From NCBI GenBank assembly GCA_030425395.1, contig JAUIAS010000011.1, positions 1 through 64,000 of the forward strand: DNA of 64,000 bases, given 5' to 3'. A program made the position numbers and the translations under genes. The notes under the pieces are model-generated. The model saw nothing but the letters and a program-made list of their open reading frames with translations, was not told where the DNA came from and made no database searches. Shown in pieces: positions 6,221-15,772 of this stretch; positions within the stretch are counted from its first letter, which is position 1, and every line of letters starts with the position of its first letter. Source of the stretch: Alphaproteobacteria bacterium (GTDB lineage Bacteria; Pseudomonadota; Alphaproteobacteria; Rhodobacterales; Rhodobacteraceae).

Positions 6221-9205
6221 ATGTGCGCCGAAACGCCTGACTACAAAGATACGCTGAACCTGCCCAAGACCACATTTCCGATGCGCGCGGGCCTGCCCAA
6301 ACGCGAGCCGGAATGGCTGGCCCGATGGGAGAAAATTGACCTTTACAACCGCCTGCGCGCCCAGAAAGGCCGCCCGGTGTTCTGCCTGCACGACGGACCG
6401 CCCTATGCCAACGGCAATCTGCATATCGGTCACGCGCTGAACAAGACGATCAAGGACATGATCGTGCGCAGCCATCAGATGATGGGGTTTGACAGCCGGT
6501 ATATCCCCGGTTGGGATTGCCACGGTCTGCCCATCGAATGGAAGATCGAAGAGCAATATCGCAAGCAGGGTAAGAACAAGGACGAGGTGCCGATCAACGA
6601 TTTCCGCGCCGAATGCCGAAAGTTTGCCGAACACTGGGTTGGCGTGCAGCGCGAGGAGTTCAAGCGTCTGGGCATCACCGGGTCGTGGGAACGGCCGTAT
6701 CTGACGATGGATTTCCACGCCGAGCGTGTGATCGCGGAGGAATTCATGAAGTTCCTGATGACCGGCACGCTTTATCAGGGGTCAAAGCCGGTGATGTGGT
6801 CGCCGGTCGAGCAAACCGCGCTGGCCGAAGCGGAAGTCGAGTATCACGACAAGGAAAGCTTTACGATCTGGGTGAAGTTTGAGGTGGCGGAACTCTTTGA
6901 ACGAGATAGCTGGACAAATCACGGTCCCCGTGGCGAGCGGCGCCCTTTGTTGCCAGAGCAGATGGCAAAAGGAGATGAACAGTTAGGGCTACTTCGCGGT
7001 GCAAAGGTTGTCATCTGGACGACAACGCCTTGGACGATCCCTTCAAATAAGGCTGTTGTATATGGTGCCGACTATTCCTACGGGCTTTATGAAATTGTAG
7101 AGACACCTGAAGAATGTTGGGCTGCTGTCGGCGAACGCTTAGTATTGGCCGACAAGTTGGCCGACCAAGTAATGTCTCGCGCAAGATTGAACGGCGAAAT
7201 GTATCGGCGTGTTGCAGACGTTGATCCGGTTTTCATCAAATCTCTCAAACATCCCCTCGCCGGGGCCGAAGGGGCCAACGGCGAATGGGACGACCTGCGC
7301 GATTTCCGCGCCGCGGATTTCGTCACGGACGAGGAAGGCACAGGGTTCGTCCACTGTGCGCCGTCACACGGGATGGAGGAATACGAGCTTTACCGCGATC
7401 TGGGCATGCTTGATCAGGTCATCACGTATAACGTGATGGACGATGGGGGTTTCCGCGCCGATCTGCCGTTCTTTGGCGGCAAGTATATCCTCAACCGCAA
7501 GGGCGGTGAGGGCGACGCGAACAAGGCCGTCATCGACAAACTGGCCGAGGTGGGCGGTCTGCTCGCGCGTGGCAAGATCAAACACTCCTACCCGCATTCG
7601 TGGCGGTCCAAGGCACCGGTGATCTATCGCAACACACCGCAGTGGTTCGCGGCCATCGACAAGCCGGTGGGCGACGGGCAGGACATGCACGGCACCACCA
7701 TCCGCGAACGCGCCCTGACCGAGATCGACAATGTCAAATGGACGCCGAAATCTGGCCGGAACCGTCTGCATTCCATGATGGAGGCCCGGCCCGATTGGGT
7801 TCTGTCACGCCAGCGCGCCTGGGGCGTGCCTTTGACGTGCTTTACCCGCAAGGGCGTTTTGCCCACGGATGCGGATTTCCTTCTGCGGAATGCAGAGGTC
7901 AACGCCCGGATCGTCGAAGCCTTCGAGGCCGAAGGCGCGGATGCGTGGTACGAAGACGGGGCCAAGGAGCGGTTCTTGTCGGGGATCGTGAACCCGGACG
8001 ACTATGAACAGGTGTTCGATATCCTCGACGTGTGGTTCGATAGCGGCTCCACCCACGCTTTCGTTCTGCGCGACCGCGAAGACGGGACCGAGGACGGCAT
8101 TGCCGATGTTTATATGGAAGGCACGGATCAGCATCGTGGCTGGTTCCATTCGTCTTTGCTGCAAAGCTGCGGCACCTATGGGCGCGCGCCCTATCGTAAT
8201 GTGGTGACCCACGGGTTCACGCTCGATGAAAAGGGCATGAAGATGTCCAAATCGCTGGGCAACATCATCGCGCCGCAAACGGTGATCAACCAATATGGCG
8301 CGGATATCCTGCGGCTTTGGGTGGCGCAGACGGATTACACCGCCGATCAGCGCATCGGACCTGAGATACTCAAGGGCACTGCCGACAGCTATCGCCGTTT
8401 GCGCAACACGATGCGCTTCATGCTTGGGTCGCTGAATGATTTCAGCGAAGCAGATCGTGTGGATGCGGCAGACATGCCTGAGTTGGAACGCTGGGTGCTG
8501 CACCGCTTGGCCGAACTGGATGAGGTGGTGCGCAAGGGTTACGCCGCCTTCGATTTCCAGGGTGTCTTTTCCGCCGTGTTCAATTTCGCCACGGTGGACC
8601 TTTCGGCCTATTACTTTGATGTGCGCAAGGACGCCCTGTATTGCGATGGCGACACGTTGCGTCGCCGGGCCGCGCGGACAGTGCTTGACCTGTTGTTCCA
8701 TCGCCTGACCACGTGGTTGGCACCGATCCTTGTGTTCACCATGGAAGAGGTCTGGCTTGAACGCTACCCCGGTGACGAAAGCTCGGTCCACATGGTGGAT
8801 ATCCCTGAAACCCCGAAGGCGTGGCGCGACGATGCGCTTGCCGCGAAGTGGGCTGCCGTGCGCCGCGCGCGCCGGGTGGTGACCGCTGCGCTTGAGGTGC
8901 AGCGCACCGAAAAGGTGATTGGTGCATCGCTCGAAGCAGCCCCGGTTGTCTATGTGGCTGATGCCGAGACACGCGCGGCACTGGAAAGCGTGGCGTTCGA
9001 GGATCTGTGCATCACGTCTGCCCTGACTTTGAGCGGTGAGGACGCCCCCGCAGAGGCGTTCACCATGGCCGAAGCACCGGGAATCGCGGTGGTGTTCGAT
9101 CGTGCCGAGGGCGAGAAGTGCCAGCGTTGCTGGAAGATCCTGCCTGATGTGGGCAGCCATTCCCACGCCGGTGTCTGCGGACGTTGCGATGGGGCCTTGG
9201 GCTAA
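6221..9205 (+). CDS. ileS: Isoleucyl-tRNA synthetase
   Basis: Class I aminoacyl-tRNA synthetase charging tRNA-Ile. The 994-residue protein has the HIGH-type motif GNLHIGHALNKT (about residues 68-79), the CP1 editing domain with WTTTPWTIPSN (about 265-275), the KMSKS loop (MKMSKSLGN) and a C-terminal zinc-finger-like end (CQRCWKILPDV, CGRCDG). GAGGA lies about 10 bases before the ATG. An odd feature is the stretch coding for about residues 208-347 (6842-7260). It uses TTA, CTA, GTA, AGA and TCA codons that are rare elsewhere in the gene, has about 49% G+C over 6961-7260, and seems to carry an extra segment (around GPRGERRPLLPEQ) relative to roseobacter IleRS as I remember it. This suggests a gene conversion or transfer within the editing domain. 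Confidence 0.97.
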   Translation: MCAETPDYKDTLNLPKTTFPMRAGLPKREPEWLARWEKIDLYNRLRAQKGRPVFCLHDGPPYANGNLHIGHALNKTIKDMIVRSHQMMGFDSRYIPGWDCHGLPIEWKIEEQYRKQGKNKDEVPINDFRAECRKFAEHWVGVQREEFKRLGITGSWERPYLTMDFHAERVIAEEFMKFLMTGTLYQGSKPVMWSPVEQTALAEAEVEYHDKESFTIWVKFEVAELFERDSWTNHGPRGERRPLLPEQMAKGDEQLGLLRGAKVVIWTTTPWTIPSNKAVVYGADYSYGLYEIVETPEECWAAVGERLVLADKLADQVMSRARLNGEMYRRVADVDPVFIKSLKHPLAGAEGANGEWDDLRDFRAADFVTDEEGTGFVHCAPSHGMEEYELYRDLGMLDQVITYNVMDDGGFRADLPFFGGKYILNRKGGEGDANKAVIDKLAEVGGLLARGKIKHSYPHSWRSKAPVIYRNTPQWFAAIDKPVGDGQDMHGTTIRERALTEIDNVKWTPKSGRNRLHSMMEARPDWVLSRQRAWGVPLTCFTRKGVLPTDADFLLRNAEVNARIVEAFEAEGADAWYEDGAKERFLSGIVNPDDYEQVFDILDVWFDSGSTHAFVLRDREDGTEDGIADVYMEGTDQHRGWFHSSLLQSCGTYGRAPYRNVVTHGFTLDEKGMKMSKSLGNIIAPQTVINQYGADILRLWVAQTDYTADQRIGPEILKGTADSYRRLRNTMRFMLGSLNDFSEADRVDAADMPELERWVLHRLAELDEVVRKGYAAFDFQGVFSAVFNFATVDLSAYYFDVRKDALYCDGDTLRRRAARTVLDLLFHRLTTWLAPILVFTMEEVWLERYPGDESSVHMVDIPETPKAWRDDALAAKWAAVRRARRVVTAALEVQRTEKVIGASLEAAPVVYVADAETRAALESVAFEDLCITSALTLSGEDAPAEAFTMAEAPGIAVVFDRAEGEKCQRCWKILPDVGSHSHAGVCGRCDGALG

Positions 9206-9211
9206 TTCTGG

Positions 9212-9239
9212 ACGGGGTGGGGTTTCGGCTCCACCCCGT
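9212..9239. terminator. Hairpin between convergent ileS and aldehyde dehydrogenase genes
   Basis: ACGGGGTGG pairs perfectly with CCACCCCGT around a 10-base loop. It has no T-run on either strand, so its terminator role rests on position between convergent 3' ends. Confidence 0.5.
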
Positions 9240-9249
9240 GCCGACGACC

Positions 9250-10707
9250 TCAGCCGTGGCGGGCCGCCACGGTCTTGAGCACGGAAAACCCGTAAAGCGC
9301 CTCGAACCCCTTTTCACGGCCATGACCGGATTTTCCGACCCCGCCGAAGGGAAGTTCGACACCGCCACCCGCGCCATAATTGTTCAGAAACACCTGACCG
9401 GCCTGCAATTTCCGGGCAAGCCGCATTTGCCGCGCCCCATCACGAGACCAGACCGACGCAACCAGACCGTAATCGGTGCTGTTTGCGATGACTGTGGCCT
9501 CTTCTTCTGTATCGAACGGAATGATCACTTGGACGGGCCCAAAGATTTCATCCCGCGCCAACGGGTGATCGGGGGGCACATCGGCAAAAAGCGTTGGAAG
9601 GACATAAGCCCCGGTGTCCGGCGCATTGTCGACCAGAACGCCCCGTGCGGCCACGCGCAGATCTGCTCCCTTGCCTAGGAACCCCTCTACGATTTCCTTT
9701 TGGCGGGCGGAAATCAGGGGGCCAACCCGGTGATCCTGCATCGCGGGGCCAACAGTGAGTGTGCCGTAGGCGTCGGCCATCCGGCGGCACACCTCATCAT
9801 AGACGCCCCTTTGGACCAGAATGCGCGACGAGGCTGAACAAGTCTGACCAGCGTTCTGGCACCCGGCGTTCACAAGAAACGGCAACGCTTCGTCCAGATC
9901 GGCGTCGTCAAAGACAAGCTGCGGAGACTTGCCCCCCAATTCCAGCGTGACAGGCACCACGTTACGGCCTGCGGCTTGCTGGATCAGCGCGCCGGTGGCC
10001 ACCGATCCGGTGAACGAAATATGCTGGATTCGCGGATGACCCGACAGCGCGGCTCCGGCCTCTGCACCCAGACCCGGCACCACGTTCAGTGCGCCTTCGG
10101 GAAGGCCAGCTTCCTGTGCGATATGGGCAAAGGCAAGCGCGGTCAGGCAGGCCTCTTCCGCGGGTTTAAGAACGCAGGCATTGCCCATCGCCAGCGCAGC
10201 GCCAACCGATCGGCCTATGATCTGCATCGGATAGTTCCACGGGACGATATGCGCGGTCACACCATGCGGTTCGCGCAGGGTATAGACGGTATAGCCGTCC
10301 AGATAAGGGATGGTTTCGCCCATCACCTTGTCCGCAGCACCCCCGTAGAATTCCATATATCGCGCCAGCGCCACCGCATCGGCGCGGGCCTGTGTCAGGG
10401 GTTTGCCAACATCGGCGGCCTCAAGGACGGCCAGATCGTCTGCGCGCTCAAGCACAATTTGCCCGATCCGGGTCAGGATGCGCCCACGCTCAAGCGCTGT
10501 CATCTTGCCCCATGCACCTGCTCGTGCGGTGTGGGCCGCGTTCACTGCCGCGTCGATATCATCGGACCCACCACGCGCAATCCGAGCGAGGTCGCTGCCG
10601 TCTGAAGGATTCACAAGGGGCAGGGTCGCCCCGGTCCGAGGGGGCACCCATTCACCGCCGATCAGGCAAAGTGCGGGGTCGAACCAAAGAGGAAGGGACA
10701 TATTCAT
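9250..10707 (-). CDS. NAD(P)-dependent aldehyde dehydrogenase
   Basis: 485-residue member of the aldehyde dehydrogenase superfamily, oxidising an aldehyde to the acid. The catalytic Glu lies in LELGGKSPQ, the catalytic Cys in NAGQTCSASS, and the C-terminal PFGGVGKSGHGREKG is the pattern of betaine-, aminobutyraldehyde- and related aldehyde dehydrogenases. It is the last gene of a coupled operon: its start overlaps the GNAT stop by 4 bases, downstream of a Dpp/Opp-type transporter. Context suggests the aldehyde comes from an imported, amine-containing compound, perhaps an acetylated polyamine, peptide or opine. The precise substrate cannot be assigned. Confidence 0.9.
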   Translation of the reverse strand: MNMSLPLWFDPALCLIGGEWVPPRTGATLPLVNPSDGSDLARIARGGSDDIDAAVNAAHTARAGAWGKMTALERGRILTRIGQIVLERADDLAVLEAADVGKPLTQARADAVALARYMEFYGGAADKVMGETIPYLDGYTVYTLREPHGVTAHIVPWNYPMQIIGRSVGAALAMGNACVLKPAEEACLTALAFAHIAQEAGLPEGALNVVPGLGAEAGAALSGHPRIQHISFTGSVATGALIQQAAGRNVVPVTLELGGKSPQLVFDDADLDEALPFLVNAGCQNAGQTCSASSRILVQRGVYDEVCRRMADAYGTLTVGPAMQDHRVGPLISARQKEIVEGFLGKGADLRVAARGVLVDNAPDTGAYVLPTLFADVPPDHPLARDEIFGPVQVIIPFDTEEEATVIANSTDYGLVASVWSRDGARQMRLARKLQAGQVFLNNYGAGGGVELPFGGVGKSGHGREKGFEALYGFSVLKTVAARHG

Positions 10708-11162
10708 CTCTCCGTAACGATGAAAGTGAGGCTTTGTTTGTGGAAAGGGGTCAGAGGCGGGCCAGCTTTCAGACCGGTGACATTCGGCATCGCTTCAAGG
10801 ACGCTTTTCCAGAACTCGCCAGCTTGCTGGGCGTCGCGCGCAATGCCCAGTCGCCATGCGCCGCGCCGGGTCGAGATCACGGCGGCTGCCCCGCTGCGGC
10901 CTCGTCCCCAACCCCGGCATTCCGGACGAATGTAGAATTCACACAGCTCCATCAGCCGGGGCGTGATCCTGCGCGTCATGGCAAATCCGTCCGGAGCTTC
11001 GGGATCACCCAAAAGATAGGCGTTGCGGTTCTTTTCCTGCCAGAAACGGGCGATACGATCCTCTGTAGGTGCGGCAAGATCGGGTGCAATTTCACGAAGA
11101 TATACGGGCACCATTCGCAAGACAGGGTCCGCGTTGGTGTCATCGACTCGGGTCAGGTTCAT
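10704..11162 (-). CDS. GNAT-like N-acetyltransferase
   Basis: 152-residue protein with a GNAT-type acetyl-CoA loop (RPECRGWGRGRSGAAAVI, about residues 79-96) after a beta strand (LMELCEFYI). It overlaps the transporter ATPase gene upstream and the aldehyde dehydrogenase gene downstream by 4 bases each, so it belongs to the same catabolic or uptake unit. The C-terminal part (about residues 110-152) is not obviously GNAT-like and could be a lineage-specific extension. Substrate unknown; acetylation of an imported amine would fit the neighbours. Confidence 0.7.
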   Translation of the reverse strand: MNLTRVDDTNADPVLRMVPVYLREIAPDLAAPTEDRIARFWQEKNRNAYLLGDPEAPDGFAMTRRITPRLMELCEFYIRPECRGWGRGRSGAAAVISTRRGAWRLGIARDAQQAGEFWKSVLEAMPNVTGLKAGPPLTPFHKQSLTFIVTER

Positions 11163-12751
11163 GCCGCTCCCTCCAGATCGAGAACCGGTGCCGCAGCAAT
11201 CAGGGCGCGTGTGTAGGGGTGTTGCGGATTGCTGAACACCTCTTCGGTTATGCCTTCTTCAACGATTTCGCCAGCCTGCATGACCATGACCCGATCCGTC
11301 ACAGAGCGCACAACACTCAGGTCATGGCTGATAAACAGATAGGCCAGCCCGTATTGCGCACATAAATCGGCCAGCAAATCGAGGATTTGCGCCCGCACCG
11401 AAACATCAAGCGCGCTGACCGCTTCGTCAAACAGGATCAGGTCAGGCTTGATGATCAACGCACGGGCAATCGCGATGCGTTGCCTCTGACCACCGGAAAA
11501 CTCGTGGATATATTTGCGCGCATCGTCCGGTGACAGGCCTACGGCGTGCAGGGCCTCGGATATGGCCGCCTCGCGCGCCGCGCCGCGCGGGGGATCGGGC
11601 AGCAGATGAAACGGTTCGGTAATCAGCCGGTTGACCCGATGACGGGGGTTGAAGCTTCCGAAGGGATCCTGAAACACCACCTGCATGCTGCGGCGTATGG
11701 CGTCCGCCTCGCGCCCTTGTGCGCGTATGGGGGCGCCATTCAGAAGGATTTCGCCGCCCTGCAACGGTTCGAGCCCCAGAATGGCGCGGGTCAGGGTGGA
11801 CTTGCCACAGCCGGATTCGCCCACCAGCCCCAGCCGTTCACCTGCATTCAGCGTAAAGCTTACCCCGCGCACAGCTTCGAATTCGCCGGGCGCTTCAAGC
11901 AGCCTGGTGCGGGGCAACCGGTAGCTGCGGCGCACATCGCGGGCTTCGAGCAAGGGGGCAGGTGGCGGCAGCGGCGGCAGGTTCACCTGATGGGTCGACG
12001 CCTCGAACAACATCCGCGTGTAAGGATGGCGGCGATTGCGCAACAGCTCTGCGGTCGGCCCGGTTTCGACCACTTCGCCATGGCGCATTACGGTGATGCG
12101 GTGGGCCATGTCGGCCACCACTGCCAGATCGTGGGTGATCATCAACATGCCCATATCGTCTTCGGACACCAGCCGCTTGAGCAGATCGAGGATCTGCGCC
12201 TGTGTCGTCACGTCGAGCGCCGTGGTAGGTTCGTCCGCGATCAGAAGGTCAGGTTGCAGGGCGATGGCAATGGCAATCACCACACGCTGCCTCTGGCCGC
12301 CGCTCAGCTCATGGGGATACCGCGACAAGGGGAACCGGTCTTCTGGAAGGCCGACGCGTTGCAGCACCTCGCGGGCACGCGCATAGGCGGCATCGCGTGG
12401 CATCGCACCGTGAATCAGAATCGTTTCAGCAACCTGATCGCCAATCGTCTTGACCGGGTTGAGCGCGGTCATAGGTTCCTGAAACACCATACCCACGCGC
12501 GCCCCGCGCAGGCTGCACATGCGGGCTTCATCGGCTTGCAAGACGTCATCGCCGCCCAGCATCACCCGGCCCGATGCCTTGGCCCCGTTTGGCAATAGTT
12601 GCATAACAGTGAAGGCCGTCATGGATTTCCCGGAGCCGCTTTCGCCGGTGACAGCGTGGATTTCTCCGGGTTCGATCCGCAGCGAAACATCCCGCAGGAT
12701 ATTGGTTCCGTGGATCGACAGAGACAGATTCTCGATGGAAAGCAAGCTCAT
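11159..12751 (-). CDS. Fused dipeptide/oligopeptide-type ABC ATPase (DppD-DppF)
   Basis: 530-residue protein with two ABC ATPase domains in tandem, driving uptake by a Dpp/Opp/nickel-type importer. Domain 1 has the P-loop GESGSGKS near residue 38, LSGGQRQR and LLIADEPTTALD. Domain 2 has GESGCGKST, FSGGQRQR and DLILFDEAVSALD. Note DEA in place of DEP in the second Walker B extension. The start MSLLSIENLSL overlaps the upstream permease stop by 4 bases; the longer open frame upstream lies inside that permease. Fusion of the two ATPases is common in alphaproteobacterial peptide, glutathione and opine importers. No periplasmic binding protein gene is present in this operon. Confidence 0.93.
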   Translation of the reverse strand: MSLLSIENLSLSIHGTNILRDVSLRIEPGEIHAVTGESGSGKSMTAFTVMQLLPNGAKASGRVMLGGDDVLQADEARMCSLRGARVGMVFQEPMTALNPVKTIGDQVAETILIHGAMPRDAAYARAREVLQRVGLPEDRFPLSRYPHELSGGQRQRVVIAIAIALQPDLLIADEPTTALDVTTQAQILDLLKRLVSEDDMGMLMITHDLAVVADMAHRITVMRHGEVVETGPTAELLRNRRHPYTRMLFEASTHQVNLPPLPPPAPLLEARDVRRSYRLPRTRLLEAPGEFEAVRGVSFTLNAGERLGLVGESGCGKSTLTRAILGLEPLQGGEILLNGAPIRAQGREADAIRRSMQVVFQDPFGSFNPRHRVNRLITEPFHLLPDPPRGAAREAAISEALHAVGLSPDDARKYIHEFSGGQRQRIAIARALIIKPDLILFDEAVSALDVSVRAQILDLLADLCAQYGLAYLFISHDLSVVRSVTDRVMVMQAGEIVEEGITEEVFSNPQHPYTRALIAAAPVLDLEGAA

Positions 12752-13569
12752 GTGCGGGCCACCCTCAATCTCGGGTCCAACCAGTCGCGCAGCCCATCGC
12801 CCAGCAGGTTCAGGCCGAGAACCGTGGTGATGATCGCCATACCCGGAACCAGCGCCAGATGCGGTGCGATGCTGACAAGCGTCTGGGCATCGGCAAGCAT
12901 TCGGCCCCAGCTTGGTGTCGGGGGCTGCGCGCCCAGACCGACATAGGACAGGCCCGCTTCTGCCAGAATGCCAAGGCTGAACTGTATGGTGCCTTGCACG
13001 ATCAAAAGGTTGCCGACGTTGGGCAGGATATGCTCCACGCTGATCCGCGCCGCCGATTTTCCGGCGACGCGCGCCGCAAGGATAAAGTCGCGTTCCCAAA
13101 GAGAAAGCGCGGCCCCGCGGGTGATGCGGGCAAAGACAGGGATATTGAAAATCCCGATTGCAATGATCGCATTGACCGCCCCCGCACCGAACACGGCGGT
13201 GATCAGAATCGCGATGACAAGCGAGGGAAAGGCAAAGATCAGGTCGTTGCCGCGCATGATGAATTCGTCGATCCAGCGCCCCTTGCGCGCCGCCGCGGCC
13301 AGTCCCAGCGGCACACCCAGCCCCATTCCGATCCCGACCGCAACCAGTGCGACCGCGATGGAGGTGCGCGCGCCGACCATGATCATCGAGAACAGATCAC
13401 GGCCAAAATGGTCGGTGCCCAGCCAATGCGCGCTGTCCGGCAGGCGCAGTTTGGCCGGGATATTCATTGTGGTATGATCGTGCGGTGTCCAGACAAAGGA
13501 CACCAGTGCCGCCAGCACGAACACCGCGCTGAGCATCGCGCCCGCGATCAGGTTGCGCCGGCCTCTCAT
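12748..13569 (-). CDS. ABC transporter permease, DppC type
   Basis: Inner-membrane permease (273 aa) of the BPD_transp_1 superfamily, second permease of the importer. It has an N-terminal helix (LSAVFVLAALVSFVW), the DppC hallmark LGTDHFGRDLFS (about residues 50-61) and the EAA-type loop (AARVAGKSAARISVEHILPN) that docks with the ATPase. It overlaps its neighbours by 4 bases on each side. Substrate is probably a peptide or similar solute. Confidence 0.93.
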   Translation of the reverse strand: MRGRRNLIAGAMLSAVFVLAALVSFVWTPHDHTTMNIPAKLRLPDSAHWLGTDHFGRDLFSMIMVGARTSIAVALVAVGIGMGLGVPLGLAAAARKGRWIDEFIMRGNDLIFAFPSLVIAILITAVFGAGAVNAIIAIGIFNIPVFARITRGAALSLWERDFILAARVAGKSAARISVEHILPNVGNLLIVQGTIQFSLGILAEAGLSYVGLGAQPPTPSWGRMLADAQTLVSIAPHLALVPGMAIITTVLGLNLLGDGLRDWLDPRLRVART

Positions 13570-14513
13570 GTGCGGTTCCTCAGGCGGGGGTCAACGGCGG
13601 CATAGGCCAGATCCACCGTGAAATTCACGACGATCACTGCAAAGACCAGCAACATCACAACGGATTCGACCACGATCAGATCGCGCGAGGAGATCGCCTG
13701 AAAGATCAACCTCCCCAGACCCGGCAGATAAAAGACCTGTTCGATGATGATCGCGCCCGCCAGAAGAAACGCAAATTGCAGCCCGATGATCGTGAGAACC
13801 GGAATCAGGGCATTGCGCACCCCATGTCGCCACAATGCCTGACGCCGGCTCAACCCTTTGGCGCGGGCCGTGCGGATGAAATCTTCGCCCAGAACATCCA
13901 GCAGGGCAGAGCGCATCACCCGTGCCAGAATCGCGGCCTGTGGCAATGCCTGTGCGATGGCCGGAAGGGTCAGCGCCTTGAGCCCTGCCCAGACCCCACC
14001 GTCCCAGCCGGGAAAGCCGCCCGCGCTGAACCAGCGCAGATTGATGGCAAAGACGAGAACCAGCATCATAGCAAACCAGAAGTTGGGAATGGCCACCCCG
14101 AGTTGCGTCGCCCCCATCACCGCGACATCCCCCGGCCCGCCGCGATGCGCGGCGGCAAAGATGCCGGCCGGGAAGGCGATCAAGGTGGACAGCGTCAGAG
14201 CATAAAGAGCCAAGGGCAGCGACACCCACATGCGATCTGCGATCATTTGCGACACGGGCGTGCGATAGGTGTAGGACATCCCGAAATCCCCGGTCATCAT
14301 GCCTCCGGCCCAGCTCAGGTAGCGTTGCCATTTCGGCAGATCGAGCCCCAGTTCCGCCCGGAGCGCCGCCACTGTATCGGGCTGGGCATTCAGCCCCAGC
14401 ATGAATTGCGCCGGATCGCCCGGCGCGACCTCGATCACCATGAAAATCACCACGCTGGCAACAGCGAGGCTGATCACAAGAGAGAGCAGGCGTTTGAGTG
14501 CATATCGCAACAT
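13566..14513 (-). CDS. ABC transporter permease, DppB type
   Basis: First gene of the operon and first permease (315 aa) of the Dpp/Opp-type importer. I start it at ATG 14513 (MLRYALKRLLSLVISLAVA), since that is the normal DppB N-terminus; the frame is open 46 codons further but without family resemblance. Six hydrophobic helices are visible, plus the EAA loop with ARAKGLSRRQALWRHGVRNAL around residue 220. It is divergent from the deacetylase-family gene with 137 bases between, which should hold the promoters for both. Confidence 0.92.
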   Translation of the reverse strand: MLRYALKRLLSLVISLAVASVVIFMVIEVAPGDPAQFMLGLNAQPDTVAALRAELGLDLPKWQRYLSWAGGMMTGDFGMSYTYRTPVSQMIADRMWVSLPLALYALTLSTLIAFPAGIFAAAHRGGPGDVAVMGATQLGVAIPNFWFAMMLVLVFAINLRWFSAGGFPGWDGGVWAGLKALTLPAIAQALPQAAILARVMRSALLDVLGEDFIRTARAKGLSRRQALWRHGVRNALIPVLTIIGLQFAFLLAGAIIIEQVFYLPGLGRLIFQAISSRDLIVVESVVMLLVFAVIVVNFTVDLAYAAVDPRLRNRT

Positions 14514-14650
14514 GGCTGCACAGTAGGCAGGAGGTGCCGCATGGTCCAGTCCCCACCGTGCCTTGTGGGGCAGGTGTCGGATTTGGGTATTTTGGACGAG
14601 AAAGAAGCAGGAGGCTTGGCAGGGCCTGCGGGCGTGATAGCTCTTGGTCA

Positions 14651-15772
14651 ATGACGTTGCCTCGTTTCATCGGATCGGAGATTTACCGCCATTCCAGTTA
14701 TGGGGGCGGGCACCCGCTGCGCATCCCACGGGTGTCCACGGTGATGGATCTGTCGCGCGCACTGGGGTGGTTGCCGAAGGCGGCTTACCTGACTTCGCCG
14801 CGTGCGCGCATGGCGGCGTTGGCCCATTGGCATAACGCTGCGTATCTAGAGGCTCTGCAGCGGGCCGAGCGCCGCCAGAGCGTCAGCGCCGAAGACAGGG
14901 CGCGGTATTCGCTTGGCACCGCATCGAACCCGGTTTTTCCAGAAATGTTTCGGCGCCCGGCAACGGCAGCGGGGGGATCCATTCTGGCCGGAGAGTTGCT
15001 GGCCACCGGAGGCGGGGTCTTTCATCCGGCGGGCGGCACCCATCACGGCATGCCGGATCGGGCCAACGGCTTCTGTTACCTCAACGATCCGGTCCTGGGG
15101 ATATTGTCGCTGCGCGCGCGTGGCATTCGGCGTGTGGCCTATGTGGATATCGACGCGCATCACCCGGACGGTGTCGCCCATGCCTTTTGCGGAGATCCCG
15201 ATATTCTGATGATTTCGGTCCACGAAGAGGGCCTTTGGCCGCGCACCGGACCAATCGACGACGATGCTGGTGGCGCGGCGATCAACCTGCCGGTGCCGCG
15301 TGGATTTCATGACGACGAGATGGCCTTTGTCGTCGAGCATCTGATGGCACCTGCGGTCGCCCGGTTCGCGCCTGATGCGGTGGTTCTGCAATGCGGTGCC
15401 GACGGGGTGGAAGAAGACCCGCAAGCCCATTTAAGCATGTCCAACCGTGCACACCTTGGCGTGGTGTCCGCCTTGCGAGGGGTGTCACCGCGATTTTTGG
15501 TGCTTGGCGGCGGCGGCTATAATCCGTGGTCTGTCGGGCGTCTATGGACGGCGGTCTGGGGCGCGCTGGCGGGGCAGGCAGTGCCGGATCTTTTGCCGCC
15601 CGAGGCAGAGGCGGTGTTGCGCGATTTGCAGTTTCCCGGGAACCGGCGCGGGCGCAACCCGCCTGAACATTGGTTCAACACGCTGCTCGATGCGCCACGG
15701 GGCGGGCCGGTTCGTGACAGCGTGAAAATGCGGGTGTCCACGATCCTGGCCCGTCGCGCGATCTGGGTGTGA
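14651..15772 (+). CDS. Histone deacetylase-family (AcuC-like) amidohydrolase
   Basis: 373-residue zinc amidohydrolase of the arginase/deacetylase fold, predicted to remove acetyl groups from a lysine-like or amine substrate. Visible catalytic elements: the His pair at 131-132 (GGTHHGMPD), zinc ligands Asp168 and His170 in DIDAHHPDGV, and the later QCGADGV aspartate. The ATG at 14651 matches the family N-terminus (RFIGSEIYRHSSYGGGHPL). It is divergent from a Dpp-type importer, GNAT and aldehyde dehydrogenase operon, which hints that it may deacetylate an imported compound. An acetoin-type or acetyl-CoA-synthetase-type role, as for AcuC, is the alternative. A second, less similar deacetylase-family gene lies at 54.8-56.0 kb. 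Confidence 0.9.
   Translation: MTLPRFIGSEIYRHSSYGGGHPLRIPRVSTVMDLSRALGWLPKAAYLTSPRARMAALAHWHNAAYLEALQRAERRQSVSAEDRARYSLGTASNPVFPEMFRRPATAAGGSILAGELLATGGGVFHPAGGTHHGMPDRANGFCYLNDPVLGILSLRARGIRRVAYVDIDAHHPDGVAHAFCGDPDILMISVHEEGLWPRTGPIDDDAGGAAINLPVPRGFHDDEMAFVVEHLMAPAVARFAPDAVVLQCGADGVEEDPQAHLSMSNRAHLGVVSALRGVSPRFLVLGGGGYNPWSVGRLWTAVWGALAGQAVPDLLPPEAEAVLRDLQFPGNRRGRNPPEHWFNTLLDAPRGGPVRDSVKMRVSTILARRAIWV

Noticed and set aside
7805-9166. 453-residue open frame on the minus strand
   Set aside because: Antisense to ileS; no recognisable domain and biased amino acid content.
11546-12598. 350-residue open frame on the plus strand
   Set aside because: Antisense to the fused DppDF ATPase.
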